Source of the DNA: Chromatiales bacterium
GTDB taxonomy: Bacteria; Pseudomonadota; Gammaproteobacteria; UBA6429; Thiohalophilaceae
Assembly: GCA_027076325.1 (NCBI GenBank)
Contig: JALTJZ010000052.1
Span: 1 to 49,233 of the forward strand
Direction of reading: 5' to 3'
Length of the DNA: 49,233 bases
A program made the position numbers and the translations under genes. The notes under the pieces are model-generated. The model was not told where the DNA came from. It did no database searches and was given only the letters and a program-made list of their open reading frames with translations. Below, piece after piece: positions 42,207-49,233 of the stretch. Numbering within the stretch: the first letter of the stretch is position 1; each line of letters begins with the position of its first letter.

Positions 42207-43544
42207 TTACTCTACAGTTGTATATAAATCATCACGTCGCAGGGGGATCGCAAGTGAGTCGCGCTGGTGCCCCACCAATAGCTGGTACACACCAATGGAG
42301 CCTTCATTAAAGAAATAGGCTGAACCCGCCATATACAGGCGCCATAACCGATAAGTTACTTCACTGGTCTGCTGGATTGCTTTTTCCCTGTTGGCCACCA
42401 GGCCCTTAACCCAATGTCGCAGGGTATAGGCGTAATGGCGGCGAAGACCCTCGGTATCCAGCACCTCAAAACCGGCCTTTTCCATCGCATCAGTCACCGT
42501 GCTAACCCGTGCCAGCTCTCCATCCGGAAAAATATACTTATTAATAAACCGGTTCACCGGCGTGCGCCCCCAATCCCTTTCACTGGTAATGCCGTGGTTC
42601 AAAAACAGGCCGCCCGCCTTAAGGACACGCTTAACCGTACCAAAATAAGTTGGAAAGTTCTTAATACCAACATGTTCAAACATGCCAACACTGACAACCC
42701 GATCATAAGTGGCCTGTTCAGGCAAATCGCGGTAATCACACACCTCGATTTTTATCTGATTCGCCAGACCTTCCGCATGCACTCTGTCAAGCGCGATGCG
42801 TTGCTGCGCTTTGCTGAGCGTAATGCCATGCACAATGGCACCGTAATGGCGCGCAGCATAAATGGCAAGCGCACCCCATCCACAACCAATATCAAGCAGA
42901 GTTTGCCCCGGTTTCAAGCGCAGCTTGCGACACAGGTAGTCCATTTTTTCCCGTTGCGCCTCTGCTAGCGACTGTTTTTCATCACGAAAATAAGCACAGG
43001 TGTACACCATCTCCGGATCCAGCCAGAGGCGATAAAACGCATTACTCACATCATAGTGATAAGCAATGCTGGCACGCCCATTTTTCCGGGTTGTACGCCC
43101 CGCTAACTTTTGTGTGTTATTTTTTTTGTGCTGCCGGGCAGGTAGCTTTAACGCCAGGGTCAACAAATGCCACTGCTCAGTCCATGATAAGTTGAGTTTT
43201 TGGAGGTATGCACTCATATCAAACAACGTTTCCATGTCACCATCAACAGAGACAGCCCCGTCCAGATAGGCTTCGGTTAACCGCGATAAACTACGGTATA
43301 ACACCAGTTCCCGTATAACGGCCGGCTCATTAAAAACAATCTGGCAAGCGGCATCCGGGCTGCCAACAACCAGCCTGCCGTCCCAAAGTTTAACCGCCGT
43401 TTTACCCTGATAACCCTTAAGTACCGTTGAAATAATCTGGCAACTAATTGCAATAAAACCGATGGCTCGCTCATTCTCTTTGCTAACGGCAACCCCAAAT
43501 CCACCGTTGTTGCAAATATCAGCAGGTTTATGTAAGTGTTCCAT
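42207..43544 (-). CDS. cfa: Cyclopropane-fatty-acyl-phospholipid synthase
   Basis: 445 residues from ATG 43544, which has a strong AGGAGAGGAG ribosome site; an earlier in-frame start at 43634 adds 30 residues without one. The enzyme methylates double bonds of membrane lipids using S-adenosylmethionine. The N-terminal lipid-binding domain contains D-G-A-V-S-V near residue 92. The catalytic domain has L-L-D-I-G-C-G-W-G-A-L near residue 220, the S-V-G-M-F-E-H-V-G segment and Y-I-F-P-D-G-E-L. It is expected to act at the inner membrane in stationary or stress phases. It is a single gene. Confidence 0.94.
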   Translation of the reverse strand: MEHLHKPADICNNGGFGVAVSKENERAIGFIAISCQIISTVLKGYQGKTAVKLWDGRLVVGSPDAACQIVFNEPAVIRELVLYRSLSRLTEAYLDGAVSVDGDMETLFDMSAYLQKLNLSWTEQWHLLTLALKLPARQHKKNNTQKLAGRTTRKNGRASIAYHYDVSNAFYRLWLDPEMVYTCAYFRDEKQSLAEAQREKMDYLCRKLRLKPGQTLLDIGCGWGALAIYAARHYGAIVHGITLSKAQQRIALDRVHAEGLANQIKIEVCDYRDLPEQATYDRVVSVGMFEHVGIKNFPTYFGTVKRVLKAGGLFLNHGITSERDWGRTPVNRFINKYIFPDGELARVSTVTDAMEKAGFEVLDTEGLRRHYAYTLRHWVKGLVANREKAIQQTSEVTYRLWRLYMAGSAYFFNEGSIGVYQLLVGHQRDSLAIPLRRDDLYTTVE

Positions 43545-43792
43545 CGCTCCTCTCCTTATCCCTTCCTGTTTTCGAAAAAATAGTAAAAACCGTTTTGCTT
43601 GATACTTAAAATCTAGAACATATACGTTAGACATAGGTCAAGGTTGCTACAAAAATATTTCACACCCCCGTGTTTGGCCGCTTTACTCCTGTTTTTTTGC
43701 CAATAAATATTTGCTAAAAGCAGGCCTTCTGGCTAATTATTGCAATTTCGGCCATGATGAAATAGCTAACCACCGGAGAACATACAAACAGG

Positions 43793-44296
43793 ATGAAACG
43801 CTTCAATTCTGCAAACACAAGCTCAACCCCACAAAATATCTTTGGCCTGTTCGTAACACGCACTTATTGGCTACAGCCTGATTTCTGGCTTGCCTGCATC
43901 GCAGCCGCCCTGTTTTGGTCTGCTTTTATCCTGTTAGGCCTTTCTCCAGCCAGTGAGATTGTATTTCCAATGCCCGGCAGCACATTATTACTGCTTATTA
44001 TTGTTTTCCCCATTCTGGAAGAAATCGTCTTTCGTGGCCTCATTCAGGAATCCATTCATCGGTTACTCAGCCACAACGGCTTCCCAACCCTGTTTTTTTG
44101 GCGTATTAGCAGTGCCAATGTTCTGGCCAGTCTTTTTTTTAGTGCCAGCCACCTTTGGACGCAGCCCATGCTCTGGGCCCTGGCAACCGTTATTCCATCG
44201 CTTATTTTTGGCTATTTCAAAGACAAGTATCAATCGCTGCAACCTTCCATTGTGCTGCATATTTTCTATAATCTTGGTTTCTACCTGTTTTTATGA
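43793..44296 (+). CDS. CPBP-family intramembrane glutamic protease
   Basis: A 167-residue membrane protein with about four or five helices and the family motifs E-E-I-V-F-R-G near residue 80, a conserved F-F-S-A-S-H near 120 and H-I-F-Y-N near 155. CPBP (CAAX/bacteriocin-processing) proteases cut within membranes. The short length and the first helix (F-W-L-A-C-I-A-A-A-L-F-W) recall the MrtJ branch that serves JDVT-CTERM tail proteins, but I could not find such a tail in this window. The substrate is unknown. Confidence 0.8.
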   Translation: MKRFNSANTSSTPQNIFGLFVTRTYWLQPDFWLACIAAALFWSAFILLGLSPASEIVFPMPGSTLLLLIIVFPILEEIVFRGLIQESIHRLLSHNGFPTLFFWRISSANVLASLFFSASHLWTQPMLWALATVIPSLIFGYFKDKYQSLQPSIVLHIFYNLGFYLFL

Positions 44297-44325
44297 GCAT
44301 ATTAGATAAGAAAGAGTGCATAATG

Positions 44326-44374
44326 TTGATATTGATCAATATTAATAAATTCTAATATAGTTATACTACAAACA
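44326..44374 (+). promoter_or_regulatory. FNR/Anr-type promoter of the cytochrome c gene
   Basis: TTGATATTGATCAA (44326-44339) is a perfect match to the FNR consensus TTGAT-N4-ATCAA. A -10 like sequence TATACT lies at 44362-44367, which places the start near 44374 and the FNR site at -41.5, the classic activating position. The gene start is ATG 44407. Confidence 0.75.
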
Positions 44375-44406
44375 TCAGCCGACAACATACTTTCAATAGG
44401 TACCCT

Positions 44407-45471
44407 ATGTTCATTCAGCGTTTTTTGTCCCTTGCGATACTCAGTGGCTTTATACTCACTGGCGTTGTTATGAGCCAGAGTACTTATGCTGGCAACCCCG
44501 ACGGTGAGCGTCTATACACCAAACATTGCTCGGTATGCCACGGTAGCAAAGGCAGTGGCGGCGTAGGTATTCCGCTGGATCTGGAATCGTTTCTTAATAG
44601 CATTAGTGATGAGTACCTTATTAAAACAATCGAGCATGGCCGCATCGGTCGTACTATGCCCGCCTTTAAGAAACTGGGCGACCAAAACATAAAGGCGCTC
44701 GTCAAATACATACGCAGCTTTACTAACGCTAAAGCCGTCACATTCGACCCGACACCAATAAAAGGCAATATCGAACATGGGAAAGCGCTTTTTAAAAGCA
44801 AATGCGCCAACTGCCATGGCGACCATGGCCAGGGGGGCAAAGGCACTGGTGTCACTTTTTCCAGACCACGCGACTTAAGCATTATCCCTCCCGCATTGAA
44901 TAACCCTGGCTTCCTTGCTTCAGCCAGTGATGAAATGATCAAGCACACCTTGATGACCGGGCGCAAAAATACACCCATGAACTCTTTCCTTAAGCAGGGG
45001 CTATCTGAATCAGATATTAATGATGTTGTTGCCTACATACGCCAGTTTGAAACCAAACAGATACCTAAACTTCGTGACCAGAAACTGGCTGCGATTATAA
45101 TGGAGGAGTCACCCTACTCACTTGAAAAAACATTAGACAATTTAAAAAAGGCCGTGATTGGCAAAAACTTCCGAATTATTCGTCAACAAACGGTAGATGA
45201 TGGTTTAGTCGCCAAAGGCAAGCAGAATAAAAAACAGGTTATTCTTTATTTCTGTAATTTCCAGTTCTTAAATGAATCACTTGCGCTGGATCCACGCATC
45301 GGTTTGTTCTTACCTTGCCGGGTTACCGTTGTGCAACAGGGTGACGTTGTAAAAGTAATGGCGATTAATCCGTTGCGCTTAAGCAAACTATTTAATAATG
45401 ACGAACTGGATGATGCCTGCAAGAATATGTCTAATCTCTACACTGAAATTATAGAAGAAGCGACGTTATAA
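44407..45471 (+). CDS. Dihaem cytochrome c fused to DUF302
   Basis: A 354-residue exported protein: signal peptide to about residue 28, a first cytochrome c domain with C41-S-V-C-H45, a second with C133-A-N-C-H137, then a DUF302 domain from about 245 to the end (K-Q-V-I-L-Y-F-C-N-F, then D-P-R-I-G-L-F-L-P-C-R-V-T-V). The two haem domains resemble small class I cytochromes (M-P-A-F and M-N-S-F supply likely methionine ligands). DUF302 proteins are often exported and linked to sulfur or metal chemistry, with unknown function. A second DUF302 gene follows with TAATG overlap. Cytochrome assembly needs the ccm operon nearby. Expression is probably raised at low oxygen through the FNR-type site. 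Confidence 0.88.
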   Translation: MFIQRFLSLAILSGFILTGVVMSQSTYAGNPDGERLYTKHCSVCHGSKGSGGVGIPLDLESFLNSISDEYLIKTIEHGRIGRTMPAFKKLGDQNIKALVKYIRSFTNAKAVTFDPTPIKGNIEHGKALFKSKCANCHGDHGQGGKGTGVTFSRPRDLSIIPPALNNPGFLASASDEMIKHTLMTGRKNTPMNSFLKQGLSESDINDVVAYIRQFETKQIPKLRDQKLAAIIMEESPYSLEKTLDNLKKAVIGKNFRIIRQQTVDDGLVAKGKQNKKQVILYFCNFQFLNESLALDPRIGLFLPCRVTVVQQGDVVKVMAINPLRLSKLFNNDELDDACKNMSNLYTEIIEEATL

Positions 45472-45935
45472 TGAATAAAAAAACCATAACAAAATTTTTA
45501 TATATTGTTATCGCTTTTGTCGGCATTCAGTCTGCTGTTATCGCAGATGAGCTGCTAATGGCACGTTCAACGGAAGACTTTCCTGAAACCATGTTAATGC
45601 TACAGAACCTGATTAAGCAACAGGGTTACACACCGTCACGTGTGCAACGTGTTGATATCGGACTTACCAAATCAGGCTATAAAACCGATAAATACCGGGT
45701 TGTCTTTTTCGGTAAAGCAGACGAAATAAAAACCATCAGTGAAAAGTTACCTGAGCTCATTCCCTATTTACCACTGAAGATTTCAATTTTTGCAGAAGCC
45801 GGACAAACAATACTGGTCACGATTGACCCGATGTCTTTCGACCAAATGTATCCCAACTCCTCACTCACACCCGTTTTTAAACGCTGGACAAAAGACATAC
45901 ACGCTATTTTTGACCGCATTCAAAATTTAGACTAA
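45471..45935 (+). CDS. Exported DUF302-like protein
   Basis: A 154-residue protein with a signal peptide (F-L-Y-I-V-I-A-F-V-G, cleavage near V-I-A-D). The mature part shows the DUF302 pattern: Q-Q-G-Y near residue 45, V-Q-R-V-D-I-G-L-T near 53 and T-I-L-V-T-I-D-P-M near 120. The ATG shares one base with the stop of the cytochrome-DUF302 gene, so the two are made together and probably act as partners in the periplasm. Confidence 0.82.
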   Translation: MNKKTITKFLYIVIAFVGIQSAVIADELLMARSTEDFPETMLMLQNLIKQQGYTPSRVQRVDIGLTKSGYKTDKYRVVFFGKADEIKTISEKLPELIPYLPLKISIFAEAGQTILVTIDPMSFDQMYPNSSLTPVFKRWTKDIHAIFDRIQNLD

Positions 45936-45950
45936 CGATATCGACAATGT

Positions 45951-45969
45951 TGCCAGCCGCAACCTGGCA
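45951..45969. terminator. Possible terminator hairpin
   Basis: TGCCAG (45951-45956) pairs with CTGGCA (45964-45969) in the 40-nt gap between the convergent DUF302 and thioredoxin genes; flanking GACA/TGTC may extend the stem. There is no T run. Confidence 0.4.
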
Positions 45970-45975
45970 GTGTCA

Positions 45976-46410
45976 TTATAAACTAGAAGATGCTTTGTCT
46001 ACCGCTTGCTGCAAAGCAACACCCATCTCCTTCAAAGTATGGTCTTTTGTGAGCGTTGTTATTATTTCCCTTGTTTTTCCGTCAATAAGCAGGATAAAGC
46101 CTGTTTTGTTGGCATATTTTCCCCATACTTTGCTTAAGCCCAACGATGTTGCCAAATAGGCCGACTGCTGCCGGTCATACTCACGAGTATGGTCAAGTAC
46201 AACATGAAGAACTGGCTGGGTATCAAATTTGGCCTGGAACTCTTTATAAGTCGTTGCCATCGCCTTGCAGGACGAGCACCAATCCGCATAGAATTTTACC
46301 GCTATTACAGCCGGTGCTGCTGTATCGGCTGAAGATTTAGCTTGCGCCCATGCTCCAGACATAAATGCGGAGTACATTATCACTATAAGACCAACTAATT
46401 TAATATTCAT
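45976..46410 (-). CDS. Periplasmic thioredoxin-like protein
   Basis: 144 residues from ATG 46410, with AGGAG 7 nt upstream (a TTG just before also opens the frame). A signal peptide (I-V-M-Y-S-A-F-M-S-G-A-W-A) is followed by a thioredoxin fold with active site Y-A-D-W-C-S-S-C-K near residue 47. The protein is exported and probably works on disulfides or sulfur carriers in the periplasm. It converges with the cytochrome/DUF302 pair. Confidence 0.88.
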   Translation of the reverse strand: MNIKLVGLIVIMYSAFMSGAWAQAKSSADTAAPAVIAVKFYADWCSSCKAMATTYKEFQAKFDTQPVLHVVLDHTREYDRQQSAYLATSLGLSKVWGKYANKTGFILLIDGKTREIITTLTKDHTLKEMGVALQQAVDKASSSL

Positions 46411-46531
46411 CAACTTGCTCCTTTTTGCTTATTTTCAAACATGCGTTATCCATGGCAGATTACTAATACTCAAACTCCCACTCTTGTGACAGGCATTATG
46501 CTGCTACATAAGGAAGACCCTGTGGAGCACA

Positions 46532-46609
46532 AGATCCTTACAATTAATTTATATTATCAACCGAGTGTCTTGTAACCTGAAAAACCCACGATTTTAATTG
46601 TAAGGATCT
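46532..46609. promoter_or_regulatory. Long inverted repeat upstream of the ECF sigma gene
   Basis: AGATCCTTACAATTAA (46532-46547) and its perfect complement (46594-46609) are separated by 46 nt. The right arm ends 26 nt before the sigma-factor start codon, just before a TATAAT (46613-46618). It may be a pair of operator sites allowing looping, or a leader hairpin. Confidence 0.6.
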
Positions 46610-46634
46610 CTCTATAATAAAGGTCTACAATGAC

Positions 46635-47150
46635 ATGATGGATAACAAGCAACAGACTTTCGAAAATTTAGTCCACGCTTATTCAGCCGAGCTCTACCGC
46701 TTTGCCTTCTGGCAATGTAAAAATAAGGACTTAACAGAAGATTTGCTGCAAGAATGCTTTGCTCGTGCATGGAAGTCTTTACATAAGCTAAAAGATGAAA
46801 ATGCAGCCCGTGCATGGTTATACACTATATTAAAACGCGAGATTGCCCGCCACTTTAGGCGCAACAAGACTATCGATATTTCAGCAGAAGACTTTGACAC
46901 AGGCTTGTTCACCGCACAATATGATTGCACCATTTCCGATGACCTTAATTTACGTCAGGCACTGGATAAACTTCCCATTGATTATCGTGAAGCACTCATG
47001 CTACAGGTTCTCGGTGGGTATTCCTGCACGGAAATTGCTGAAATATCGGGGACTAAAGCCGGCACTATTATGACTCGCGTGTTTCGTGCACGCCAAAAAT
47101 TACGCCAACTGTTAACAGCCAAAACTAAGCCTTCAGCTAATTCTCAGTAA
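46635..47150 (+). CDS. ECF (sigma-70 family) RNA polymerase sigma factor
   Basis: A 171-residue sigma factor with region 2 near residues 10-75 (D-L-T-E-D-L-L-Q-E-C-F, then A-R-A-W-L-Y-T-I) and region 4 near 110-160 (L-P-I-D-Y-R-E-A-L-M-L, then Y-S-C-T-E-I-A-E-I-S). No C-terminal extension. The gene after it looks like its anti-sigma factor. The regulon is not evident; the nearest neighbours are the thioredoxin, DUF302 and moaA genes. ATG 46635 or 46638. Confidence 0.92.
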   Translation: MMDNKQQTFENLVHAYSAELYRFAFWQCKNKDLTEDLLQECFARAWKSLHKLKDENAARAWLYTILKREIARHFRRNKTIDISAEDFDTGLFTAQYDCTISDDLNLRQALDKLPIDYREALMLQVLGGYSCTEIAEISGTKAGTIMTRVFRARQKLRQLLTAKTKPSANSQ

Positions 47151-47170
47151 CTATTACCAGGTTAAATACA

Positions 47171-47887
47171 ATGAATTGCATTGACGTACACAGAAAACTC
47201 ACAACCGAACCCAATAGCAGAAATGCCGCGATTAATGCTCACCTGAAAGAATGTTCAGCCTGTACTAAATTTGCAGAATCAATCGGACAATTTGATCATG
47301 CTATTCATAAAGCAGCGAGCATTAATGTACCCGACGGTCTGGCTGAGCGCATTCTTTTAAAACAAAGTTTTAAACAACAACATCAACTACGCACTAATCG
47401 TTTTAAATTATATGCTGTTGCCGCCAGCGTGCTACTGGTCTTTGGAATAAGCCTTGGTTTGAACTATTCGCCTGGGCAAAAAGATGCATTGTCACTGGGT
47501 GATGTTGCTATCAACCACGTAACAAATGAAATAAATCACTTGCATGAAAACAATAACGTGCAACTCGCAAGACTTAATCGTCTATTGCAACCCTTTAATA
47601 TCAAATTAAAGAAACCGATCGGCCATGTGAATTATGCCGGTGCCTGCCCTATTCGTCATTCACGCGGTGTACATATTGTTTTAAACACAGAAAACGAGAC
47701 AGCAACCTTATTAGTTATGCCAGGCGAATATGTTGCGAGCCGCACATCCCTCATAAAAGGGGCGTTTAAAACAGCCATTATCCCTACCAAAAATGGCAGT
47801 ATTGCGATTATTACCCCAAAAAACAGCAAAGCAGATCTGGAGCAAAATATTGAAAATAGCCTCAACCAGGCAATCCAGTATATTTGA
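47171..47887 (+). CDS. Anti-sigma factor, DUF3379-like
   Basis: A 238-residue protein that opens with a zinc-finger type anti-sigma segment (H-L-K-E-C-S-A-C near residue 26), followed by an amphipathic stretch, a single membrane helix (A-V-A-A-S-V-L-L-V-F-G-I-S-L) near residue 80, and a periplasmic domain with one conserved-looking cysteine (A-G-A-C-P-I-R). The architecture and the sigma gene 20 nt upstream suggest it holds the ECF factor inactive and senses an envelope signal. Confidence 0.87.
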   Translation: MNCIDVHRKLTTEPNSRNAAINAHLKECSACTKFAESIGQFDHAIHKAASINVPDGLAERILLKQSFKQQHQLRTNRFKLYAVAASVLLVFGISLGLNYSPGQKDALSLGDVAINHVTNEINHLHENNNVQLARLNRLLQPFNIKLKKPIGHVNYAGACPIRHSRGVHIVLNTENETATLLVMPGEYVASRTSLIKGAFKTAIIPTKNGSIAIITPKNSKADLEQNIENSLNQAIQYI

Positions 47888-48025
47888 TGGCACTTTATAG
47901 CGTTTTAATGCGCCAGATCAAAAAACATTCTAAATTAATCAAGCTTTACATATTAGAAGTTGCTTATTCATTCTATAATAAGGCATATTAAAGTCATTCC
48001 ATATGAAGGTATCACAGTACTCAAT

Positions 48026-49015
48026 ATGCAAAAACCAGTAGCACTAACTGACCCACACGGTCGGCAAATAAAATACCTTCGTGTCTCAGTAACAGATCGC
48101 TGTGACCTGCGTTGTCATTACTGCCTTCCTAAAGGCTTTAGTAATTTTCAGGAACCTGAAGACTGGTTAAACTTTGATGAAACAACACGTATTATTGCCG
48201 CTTTTGCCCGGCTTGGTGCAACCCAGGTGCGCCTTACCGGTGGCGAACCTTTAGTCCGGCATAACTTCTCAGAATTAGTCAATAAAATTACCTCCATCCC
48301 CGAGCTCACTGATCTGTCACTCAGCACCAATGCGACCCGGCTGGCCAAACAAGCTGTCGACTTAAAACGTGCCGGTATTGAACGCATTAATGTTAGTTTG
48401 GATAGCCTTAATGCTGATAAGTTTAAACAAATTACCCAGGGTAAATTACAAAAGGTACTGGACGGTTTACAGGCCGCTAAGCAAGCCGGTATTCACCCCA
48501 TAAAAATAAATATGGTTGTAATGAAAGGCATCAATGATAGCGAAGTGCAGGACATGGTGAACTACTGCATTGAAAATGAGTTTACCCTGCGCTTTATTGA
48601 AACCATGCCAATGGGGGATACGGGGCGTGAAGCCACTAATCAGTACCTGAGTTTACAGCTTGTCCGCCAGCAACTTGCAAACCATTTTGAGCTTATCCCC
48701 ACCCAGATGAAAGGGGGCGGCCCGGCACGCTATTACCAAATAGCTAACAGCAATGTTAATATTGGTTTTATTACACCCATTTCACAGCATTTTTGTGAAA
48801 CCTGTAATCGTGTTCGTTTAACAGTGGACGGAACTTTACACCTTTGTCTAGGTCAAGAACATAGTTACCCTTTACGTGATTTGCTGCGTAGCGGTATCAG
48901 TGATATGGAACTGGAACAACACATTATAAAAGCGATAGCTTTAAAACCGGAGAACCATGAATTTTCTGAGAATCCCACAAAACTGGTCCGCTTTATGTCA
49001 CAAACAGGCGGCTGA
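48026..49015 (+). CDS. moaA: GTP 3',8-cyclase MoaA
   Basis: 329 residues from ATG 48026; a TTG at 47960 would add 22 residues. MoaA is a radical-SAM enzyme that starts molybdenum cofactor synthesis from GTP. The radical-SAM motif reads C-D-L-R-C-H-Y-C near residue 27. The second cluster site has C-E-T-C-N-R-V near 260 with a later cysteine in H-L-C-L-G. The C-terminus ends in S-Q-T-G-G, the conserved GG tail. The cofactor is needed by SoeA in this window. Confidence 0.96.
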   Translation: MQKPVALTDPHGRQIKYLRVSVTDRCDLRCHYCLPKGFSNFQEPEDWLNFDETTRIIAAFARLGATQVRLTGGEPLVRHNFSELVNKITSIPELTDLSLSTNATRLAKQAVDLKRAGIERINVSLDSLNADKFKQITQGKLQKVLDGLQAAKQAGIHPIKINMVVMKGINDSEVQDMVNYCIENEFTLRFIETMPMGDTGREATNQYLSLQLVRQQLANHFELIPTQMKGGGPARYYQIANSNVNIGFITPISQHFCETCNRVRLTVDGTLHLCLGQEHSYPLRDLLRSGISDMELEQHIIKAIALKPENHEFSENPTKLVRFMSQTGG

Positions 49016-49233
49016 ATACATATTCAAAAACATTGCACACACGCTGCTATTCAGCCTGTTTGCACTATTTCTATTAATCCCCGTCAGCAGCTATGCAGAA
49101 AAGGGAAAAACACTGGAAGATATTCTTAAATTAAAAAATCAGCCTCCAGGCGTGATCATTGAAATTGTTACTGACGACGGTGCAAACCTGGACTGGGCTC
49201 TACCTCGCGCAGAAGAATATATTCAACAACTAC
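48957..49233 (+). CDS. Exported DsrE-family-like protein, partial
   Basis: An open frame from ATG 48957, which overlaps moaA by 59 nt, to the window end (about 92 codons). It has a basic leader and hydrophobic signal segment (L-L-F-S-L-F-A-L-F-L-L-I, cleavage near S-S-Y-A). The mature part begins P-P-G-V-I-I-E-I-V-T-D-D and D-W-A-L-P-R-A, the start of a DsrE/DsrF-like Rossmann-type fold as seen in exported members of that family. The end is missing and the family call is tentative. It may belong to the sulfur-handling genes. Confidence 0.65.
   Translation, partial: MNFLRIPQNWSALCHKQAAEYIFKNIAHTLLFSLFALFLLIPVSSYAEKGKTLEDILKLKNQPPGVIIEIVTDDGANLDWALPRAEEYIQQL

Noticed and set aside
46568-46600. 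ECF-type promoter (TGTAACC) before the sigma gene
   Set aside because: The only CGA-like -10 lies about 11 nt away rather than 16-17, so the spacing does not fit.

Overview
The window looks like chromosomal DNA of a chemolithoautotrophic, sulfur-oxidising gammaproteobacterium of moderate to low GC content. The evidence is gene content: sulfate adenylyltransferase, a QmoAB-HdrCB electron-transfer module of the type paired with APS reductase, and a cytoplasmic SoeABC sulfite dehydrogenase lie within about 24 kb. An SbtA-type bicarbonate transporter with its SbtB regulator and a complete System I cytochrome c maturation operon are also present. Species cannot be named from sequence alone, and aprBA, dsr and sox genes are not in the window.

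Layout. 1-1.9 kb is a decayed Rhs (polymorphic toxin) locus: a toxin C-terminal scrap, an intact AT-rich probable immunity gene, repeats and a YD-repeat fragment, ending on the stop codon of purK. 1.9-5.2 kb holds purEK and sbtAB on the minus strand. 5.2-7.5 kb holds sat with a clear terminator, then a scar in which a broken oxyR and the 3' part of a peroxiredoxin-glutaredoxin gene are fused head to head. 7.5-12.9 kb is a heavy-metal RND efflux operon (His-rich membrane protein, TolC-like protein, CusA/CzcA-like pump, DUF3240) with no periplasmic adaptor gene. 13.2-15.1 kb has a YkgJ-type cysteine-cluster protein and a lone PstS-like binding protein. 15.6-20.6 kb is qmoA-qmoB-hdrC-hdrB. 21-24 kb has a chemoreceptor and an unknown exported protein. 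24.2-29 kb is soeABC.

29.1-32.1 kb has an exported metallo-beta-lactamase-fold protein, a truncated globin and an MscS channel. 32.1-34.6 kb is a rubrerythrin / CCG-type Fe-S protein / DUF3501 operon. 34.9-42 kb is ccmABCDEFGHI, including a small ccmD. 42.2-43.5 kb is a cyclopropane fatty acid synthase. 43.8-46.4 kb has a CPBP intramembrane protease, a cytochrome c-DUF302 fusion with a second DUF302 gene behind a near-ideal FNR-type promoter, and a periplasmic thioredoxin. 46.6-47.9 kb is an ECF sigma/anti-sigma pair. 48-49.2 kb is moaA plus the start of a probable DsrE-family exported protein.

How the genes fit together. Sulfite can be oxidised by two cytoplasmic routes: SoeABC directly, or APS reductase (elsewhere) plus Sat, with QmoAB-HdrCB carrying electrons towards quinone. 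MoaA supports the molybdenum cofactor of SoeA, Ccm supports c-type cytochromes including the DUF302 fusion, and SbtAB supplies bicarbonate for carbon fixation. Rubrerythrin and its partners, the globin and the thioredoxins point to redox or oxygen stress at an oxic-anoxic boundary. The loss of the OxyR/Prx-Grx pair is the clearest sign of local genome decay.
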